DNA of 17,632 bases from assembly GCA_000375685.1 (NCBI GenBank), contig AQVQ01000006.1, forward strand, positions 17,023 through 34,654. Reading direction: 5' to 3'. The stretch is from a crenarchaeote SCGC AAA261-N23. GTDB lineage: Archaea > Thermoproteota > Thermoprotei > Gearchaeales > Gearchaeaceae. A program made the translations under genes and the position numbers. The notes under the pieces are model-generated. The model saw nothing but the letters and a program-made list of their open reading frames with translations. It was not told where the DNA came from and did no database searches. This document shows positions 13,447 through 17,632 of this stretch, piece after piece (the first letter of the stretch is position 1; each line of letters begins with the position of its first letter).

Positions 13447-14010
13447 ATGTCATTTGAAGCGTTACTCCAAGAACTCAATGAAAAACATAAAAAAGATGTA
13501 GAAGCACTAATTAAGGAATACGATCAAAAAAAAGAACAAGTACTTAAGCAAGGTAATGAAGAATTTAACAGAATAATAAATCAAGCTAAAATACAATCAA
13601 AGTTTGCCTATGAAAGGGAATATATAAAAAGAGTTGGAGCTGCAAAATTAAAAGCTAAAAGAATAATATTTGAAGCTATTCAAGAAATGCTAAGAAACAA
13701 TATGAACAATCTTTTTGAAGCATTAAAAGATTACGTATCAACAAAGAATTATCTCGAAATCCTTAATTTAATGATCAACTATGCAAGAGAAAAACTTGGT
13801 GAAGAAATTTACATAAAATGCAGAGATGAGGATAAGAAGCAAATTGAGAAGTTAGTTAAAGGTAAAATAAAAGTTGAAGGTGGATTGAATTGCATAGGAG
13901 GCTTTATTGCATATAAGCTTGATAACTCAGCATATGTTGATCTAACTTTAGAAGAGATTATAAGACTTAACGAGGAGAAGATAAAAAGCCAAATCATTGA
14001 GAAATCATAA
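13447..14010 (+). CDS. atpE: A-type ATP synthase subunit E (peripheral stalk)
   Basis: Subunit E pairs with the H/G subunit to form the peripheral stalk holding the A3B3 head still. The 187-residue protein has a long charged helix at about 1-95 (rich in E, K, Q and R, including EYDQKKEQVLKQGNEEFNRI) for the coiled coil. A compact C-terminal alpha/beta domain follows, with YIKCRDEDKKQIEKLV, GLNCIGGFIAY and VDLTLEEIIRLNEEKI, matching the vATP-synt_E family. Length agrees with archaeal homologues. It starts nine bases after the atpK stop, and its TAA overlaps the atpC start by one base (TAATG). Confidence 0.93.
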   Translation: MSFEALLQELNEKHKKDVEALIKEYDQKKEQVLKQGNEEFNRIINQAKIQSKFAYEREYIKRVGAAKLKAKRIIFEAIQEMLRNNMNNLFEALKDYVSTKNYLEILNLMINYAREKLGEEIYIKCRDEDKKQIEKLVKGKIKVEGGLNCIGGFIAYKLDNSAYVDLTLEEIIRLNEEKIKSQIIEKS

Positions 14011-15068
14011 TGAGCAGTTTACAGTATGCTTCTGCTTTAGGTAGATTAAAGGCTCTCTCTCTTAATTTTTTAACAAGGGAAAAACTGATTTCCTTAGCAA
14101 AGGTTAAGAATGTAAATGAAATAGCTGTTGAACTTCAATCTACATGGTATAGGGAGGAGATAGAAAAAGCTTCAGCCGCATATAAACCTCCTGAATCTGT
14201 TGAAATTGCTTTGAACGAGCATCTAATGAAAATGAATAGGTTATGTCTTAATTTGATGCCCTATGCAAATAATGCTATTAAGTTCTATCTTTCAAAGTGG
14301 GATATTCAAAACATAGAACTGATAATAGCAGCAAAATATATGAAGAATCCTTTAAAAGAATCTGAAAAGTACTTTATTTCTCCAAGAGAAATTCCTGTAA
14401 TATTTGAAGGTCAATTGATTCCTTATGCCGATTTAAAGACCATGATCGAACTGCCAGATATTCAATCTGTTGTAAACTATTTAGTAAAATTTCCACACGG
14501 TCCAATTTTAATGCAAAATATAAACGAGTTCATAAAAACAGGCGATATAGGGATTCTTAGTTCAGCTTTAAAAAAGAACTATTATGAAAAGCTTCTATGG
14601 GAACTTAGATTCTACAGAGGTGATGAAGGAGTATTAAGAGAATTCATCAGAGCTGAAATTACGAAGCAAAACTTGATTTCCTATGCAAAATCTAAAATTT
14701 TCAAACTCAGTCCTGAGATTTTGTCTAAACATTTGATAGAAGGCGGCTTAGTTAGTACAAACATTTTTACTGATGCGTTATCAACTGAAAATGATGAAGA
14801 AATAATAAAAAAGGTTAAAGATTATTTTGATTTGCAGCAGGCCTTTAGCAAATTTCACAAAAACTTCGATATAAGTGAGTTCGAAATTGAATTAGATAAA
14901 TTGATTTATAATGCATATCTTCCAAGGTTAAGATCCTTTAAAGTATCTTTGCTTTTCATTTTTTGGTTCATAATCATGAACGAAGTTGAAAGATTAAACA
15001 TACGTAGAATTTTATACGGAAAGTATTATAACTTGGATGAAAGCTATATAATATCAATTATAATATAA
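14010..15068 (+). CDS. atpC: A-type ATP synthase subunit C (central stalk adaptor, V-ATPase d homologue)
   Basis: Subunit C is the funnel-shaped adaptor linking the central rotor to the membrane c-ring. The 352-residue, mostly helical protein opens LQYASALGRLKALSLNFLTR, as V-ATPase d/AC39-family proteins do. Further family features are SKWDIQNIELIIAAKYM (about 94-110), LWELRFYRGDEGVLREFIRAEI (about 195-216) and a C-terminal FWFIIMNEVERLNIRRILYGK (about 315-335), where the IxNEVxNIRxI pattern is highly conserved. Length is normal. Both junctions are one-base TAATG overlaps, with atpE before and atpF after, suggesting coupled translation. Confidence 0.93.
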   Translation: MSSLQYASALGRLKALSLNFLTREKLISLAKVKNVNEIAVELQSTWYREEIEKASAAYKPPESVEIALNEHLMKMNRLCLNLMPYANNAIKFYLSKWDIQNIELIIAAKYMKNPLKESEKYFISPREIPVIFEGQLIPYADLKTMIELPDIQSVVNYLVKFPHGPILMQNINEFIKTGDIGILSSALKKNYYEKLLWELRFYRGDEGVLREFIRAEITKQNLISYAKSKIFKLSPEILSKHLIEGGLVSTNIFTDALSTENDEEIIKKVKDYFDLQQAFSKFHKNFDISEFEIELDKLIYNAYLPRLRSFKVSLLFIFWFIIMNEVERLNIRRILYGKYYNLDESYIISIII

Positions 15069-15409
15069 TGAGTTCACAAAGACTTAAGCAATTTGTAGGA
15101 AATATCGCAGTAGTAGGTGAAAGAGAATTAGTAATAGGCTATAGAATGCTGGGTGTTGAAGATACATATATAGTTTCTAAGGAAAATGCATCAAAAATTA
15201 TACAAGACTTAATAAACAGCGGAAAGTATTCATTAATAATAATCAGCGGTGAGATAAGAAAGATGCTGCATCAAAGTTTTGTTGAAAAATTAGAGTCCCT
15301 TCTAATTCCTTTAGTAGTATTCTTACCATCGACAAAAGAGGAGGAAGAGGAGCCTCTTGCAGAATTGGCAAAAAGAATTTTAGGTGTTGATATATTAAAG
15401 AGGAAGTAA
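15068..15409 (+). CDS. atpF: A-type ATP synthase subunit F
   Basis: Subunit F is a small regulatory part of the central stalk, bound to subunit D. The 113-residue protein begins with a basic stretch and then NIAVVGERELVIGYRMLGV, the family's first strand and loop. Next come a Rossmann-like LIIISGEIRKML and LLIPLVVFLPS, an acidic linker (KEEEEEPL) and a C-terminal helix ending in basic residues. Length is close to the usual 100-115. Gene order C-F-A is typical of archaeal operons. The ATG overlaps the atpC stop by one base, and atpA follows after two bases. Confidence 0.93.
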   Translation: MSSQRLKQFVGNIAVVGERELVIGYRMLGVEDTYIVSKENASKIIQDLINSGKYSLIIISGEIRKMLHQSFVEKLESLLIPLVVFLPSTKEEEEEPLAELAKRILGVDILKRK

Positions 15410-15411
15410 AA

Positions 15412-17190
15412 ATGTCAAACTACGGAAGAATTGTACGTGTTGCAGGACCTGTAGTAACTGCAGAAGGTTTGGAAGGGGCAAAAATGTTCGATGTAGTCAA
15501 AGTAGGAGAACTCAATTTAATCGGAGAGATAATAAGAATTCAAGGAAATAAGGCAATGATTCAAGTTTATGAGGATACAACTGGTTTGAGACCTGGCGAC
15601 GTTGTTATTAATACGGGGTTGCCTTTATCTGTTGAACTTGGACCTGGATTAATTTCTTCAATCTTTGATGGAATTCAAAGACCTTTAGACGTTATAAGGA
15701 CAAAAGCAGGAGATTTTATAACAAGGGGAATTTTAATTCCTCCCCTAGATGAAAGTAAGAAATGGGATTTCAAGCCTACAGTTAAAAAAGGTGATGAAGT
15801 TGAAACTGGATCAATAATAGGAGAAGTTCAAGAAACACCTTTAATTAAACATAAAATAATGATTCCTTTTGGTTTGAGGGGTAAAATAAAGGAAATATAT
15901 GAAGGAAATTTCACCATAAGAGACCCTGTTGCAATATTAACTACAAAGGAGGGCAAAGATGTAGAAATATTTATGTCACAGAAATGGAGGGTAAGAATTC
16001 CAAGACCTTTCATAAGAAAGCTCCCTCCAGATATTCCTTTAATAACGGGTCAAAGAGTTATTGATACGTTTTTCCCTGTAGCAAAAGGAGGTACAGCATG
16101 CATTCCAGGTCCTTTTGGATCAGGCAAGACTGTTACACAACAACAACTTGCAAAATGGTCTGATAGCAACGTAATAGTATATGTAGGGTGTGGAGAAAGA
16201 GGTAATGAAATGACGGAAGTTTTAACAACTTTTCCAAAGTTAACAGACCCTAAATCTAAAAGACCCTTAATGGAAAGGACAATTCTTGTTGCGAACACTT
16301 CAAACATGCCCGTAGCTGCAAGGGAGGCTAGCATATATACTGGTATAACAATGGCCGAATACTACAGAGACATGGGATATGATGTAGCTTTAATGGCAGA
16401 TAGTACTTCAAGATGGGCTGAAGCTTTAAGGGAAATTTCTGGTAGGCTTGAGGAAATGCCTGGTGAGGAAGGATATCCTGCTTATCTTGCAAGAAGGCTA
16501 GCTGAATTCTATGAGCGTGCAGGGAAAGTTGTTGTTCTATCTCCAGATCAAAGAATAGGATCAGTTACCATCGTTGGAGCTGTTTCTCCTCCAGGAGGAG
16601 ATTTTTCAGAACCCGTTTCACAGAATACTTTAAGAGTTACAAGGGTTTTCTGGGCTCTAGATGCAAGCTTAGCTGGTAGAAGACATTTCCCAGCCATCAA
16701 TTGGTTAACGAGCTATTCATTGTACGCAGAAAGTCTATCTGATTGGTACAGAAAAAATGTTGCACAGGATTGGCCTGAAATCAGGAATGAAGCTTTGGCA
16801 ATATTGCAAAAGGAAGCTGAATTACAAGAAATTGTTCAATTGGTAGGCTACGATGCTCTTCCTGAACCGGAAAAAGGTATTCTTGATATTGGTAGAATGA
16901 TAAGGGAAGATTATTTGCAACAAAGTGCTTTCGATGAAGTTGATACATATTGTTCAATAAGAAAGCAATACATGATTCTTAAGTCGATAATAATGTTTGG
17001 AAAGAAAGAATTGGAAGCAATAAAGAAGGGTGCTTTGGCTTCACAAGTTTCATCCTTACCTGTTAAAGAAAAAATATCTAGACTTAAATGGATACCTGAA
17101 GAAAAAGTAGAAAAATTGTTCACAGAGATCTTTACAGAAATGGACGAACAGTTTAATAACTTAATACAACAAGTATTATTACAACAATGA
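15412..17190 (+). CDS. atpA: A-type ATP synthase catalytic subunit A
   Basis: This is the catalytic nucleotide-binding subunit of the A1 head. The 592-residue protein has the beta-barrel start YGRIVRVAGPVVTAEGL, then the non-homologous region (about 110-190) that distinguishes A from B. The P-loop GPFGSGKT lies at 233-240, followed by GCGERGNEM (catalytic Glu region) and MADSTSRWAEALREISGRLE. EEMPGEEGYPAYLARRLAEFYERAG follows, then SVTIVGAVSPPGGDFSEPVSQNTLR. There is no intein at the P-loop, where some archaeal copies have one. The length is standard. Its TGA overlaps the atpB start by three bases within ATGA. Confidence 0.97.
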   Translation: MSNYGRIVRVAGPVVTAEGLEGAKMFDVVKVGELNLIGEIIRIQGNKAMIQVYEDTTGLRPGDVVINTGLPLSVELGPGLISSIFDGIQRPLDVIRTKAGDFITRGILIPPLDESKKWDFKPTVKKGDEVETGSIIGEVQETPLIKHKIMIPFGLRGKIKEIYEGNFTIRDPVAILTTKEGKDVEIFMSQKWRVRIPRPFIRKLPPDIPLITGQRVIDTFFPVAKGGTACIPGPFGSGKTVTQQQLAKWSDSNVIVYVGCGERGNEMTEVLTTFPKLTDPKSKRPLMERTILVANTSNMPVAAREASIYTGITMAEYYRDMGYDVALMADSTSRWAEALREISGRLEEMPGEEGYPAYLARRLAEFYERAGKVVVLSPDQRIGSVTIVGAVSPPGGDFSEPVSQNTLRVTRVFWALDASLAGRRHFPAINWLTSYSLYAESLSDWYRKNVAQDWPEIRNEALAILQKEAELQEIVQLVGYDALPEPEKGILDIGRMIREDYLQQSAFDEVDTYCSIRKQYMILKSIIMFGKKELEAIKKGALASQVSSLPVKEKISRLKWIPEEKVEKLFTEIFTEMDEQFNNLIQQVLLQQ

Positions 17191-17632
17191 TCCCCGTCTC
17201 TTACAAAAGTATTTCTCAGGTAACAGGACCACTTTTATTTGTTGAAAAAGTAAAGGATGCAGCCTACGGTGAAATAGTTGAAATAACGAATGCTTTGGGT
17301 GAGAGATTAAGGGGACAAGTACTTGATACAAGAGAAGATCTTGCAATAGTTCAAGTATTTGGCTCTACTATAGGTTTGGATACAAAATCAACTTCTGTCA
17401 AATTCCTTGGAGAAACACTACGAATATCCGTATCAGATGAAATGTTAGGAAGAATTTTTGATGGGATAGGAAATCCTAGAGACAATGGTCCACCCATAAT
17501 TTCAAAGCATAAGGTTGATATTGTAGGCTCAGGAATAAATCCATACGCCAGAGAAGAACCTTCAGAATTCATTCAAACTGGTATTTCCGGTATAGATGGA
17601 ATGAACACTCTTGTAAGAGGCCAAAAACTTCC
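17187..17632 (+). CDS. atpB: A-type ATP synthase regulatory subunit B (truncated by window end)
   Basis: The ATG at 17187 overlaps the atpA stop as ATGA and opens a frame still open at the last base (about 148 codons). The product starts IPVSYKSISQVTGPLLFVEKV. LGRIFDGIGNPRDNGPPI and INPYAREEPSEF follow, then QTGISGIDGMNTLVRGQKLP, all typical of the non-catalytic B subunit. The first 75 or so residues are the beta-barrel domain. The nucleotide-binding core and C-terminal domain lie beyond the window. Subunit D would be expected further downstream but cannot be seen. Confidence 0.96.
   Translation, partial: MIPVSYKSISQVTGPLLFVEKVKDAAYGEIVEITNALGERLRGQVLDTREDLAIVQVFGSTIGLDTKSTSVKFLGETLRISVSDEMLGRIFDGIGNPRDNGPPIISKHKVDIVGSGINPYAREEPSEFIQTGISGIDGMNTLVRGQKL

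Noticed and set aside
13145..13453. Leucine-rich 102-codon minus-strand open frame
   Set aside because: It is the antisense of the hydrophobic atpK gene, whose helices explain the composition.
16081..16140. Intein at the atpA P-loop
   Set aside because: The P-loop GPFGSGKT reads straight through and the protein has the normal intein-free length.
1..17632. CRISPR arrays, toxin-antitoxin pairs or defence systems
   Set aside because: No regularly spaced repeats and no nuclease, helicase or toxin-like genes; apart from the reductase insert the window is housekeeping sequence.

Overview
This window reads as a stretch of an AT-rich archaeal chromosome, most likely from the Thermoproteota (crenarchaeal) side. 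The evidence is archaeal-type information genes (Nop5 and fibrillarin, archaeal Trm1, GatDE, ribosomal protein S30e), an archaeal A-type ATP synthase operon, a small protein with a Cren7-like core, and start codons sitting about 25-28 bases downstream of TATA-like boxes (leaderless style). S30e and Cren7-like proteins argue against Euryarchaeota. I cannot name the genus.

Layout. Positions 1-90 hold the tail of an unidentified gene. Then come a RimK-type ATP-grasp ligase, a small membrane protein and S-adenosylhomocysteine hydrolase, all on +. Tail-to-tail with that hydrolase lies a minus-strand operon, rps30e-gatD-gatE. The 58-codon S30e gene is easily missed. A short divergent promoter region with an 18-bp perfect palindrome separates it from nop5-fibrillarin (+). 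Next are RNase HII (-), divergent Trm1 (+) and a tRNA-Cys(GCA).

The stretch 9969-11443 is a decayed FAD-dependent disulfide reductase (dihydrolipoamide dehydrogenase or mercuric reductase type). It carries two frameshifts, an in-frame stop, and a central portion replaced by about 300 bases of GC-richer foreign DNA, possibly the end of an IS element. After it come the bifunctional NAD(P)HX repair enzyme (-), a 49-codon four-cysteine protein whose core resembles the chromatin protein Cren7 (+), and the A-ATPase operon atpK-E-C-F-A-B, with B cut by the window end.

Functional links. GatD and GatE together make Gln-tRNA(Gln), next to a ribosomal protein. Nop5 and fibrillarin form the catalytic part of the C/D-box 2'-O-methylation particle. 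Trm1 modifies G26 of tRNA and lies beside a tRNA-Cys that has G26. The atp genes are packed with 1- to 4-base overlaps, as expected for translational coupling.

Most of the window is ordinary housekeeping sequence. The observations most worth following are the zinc-ribbon/Cren7-like protein and the disrupted flavoprotein gene with its insert.
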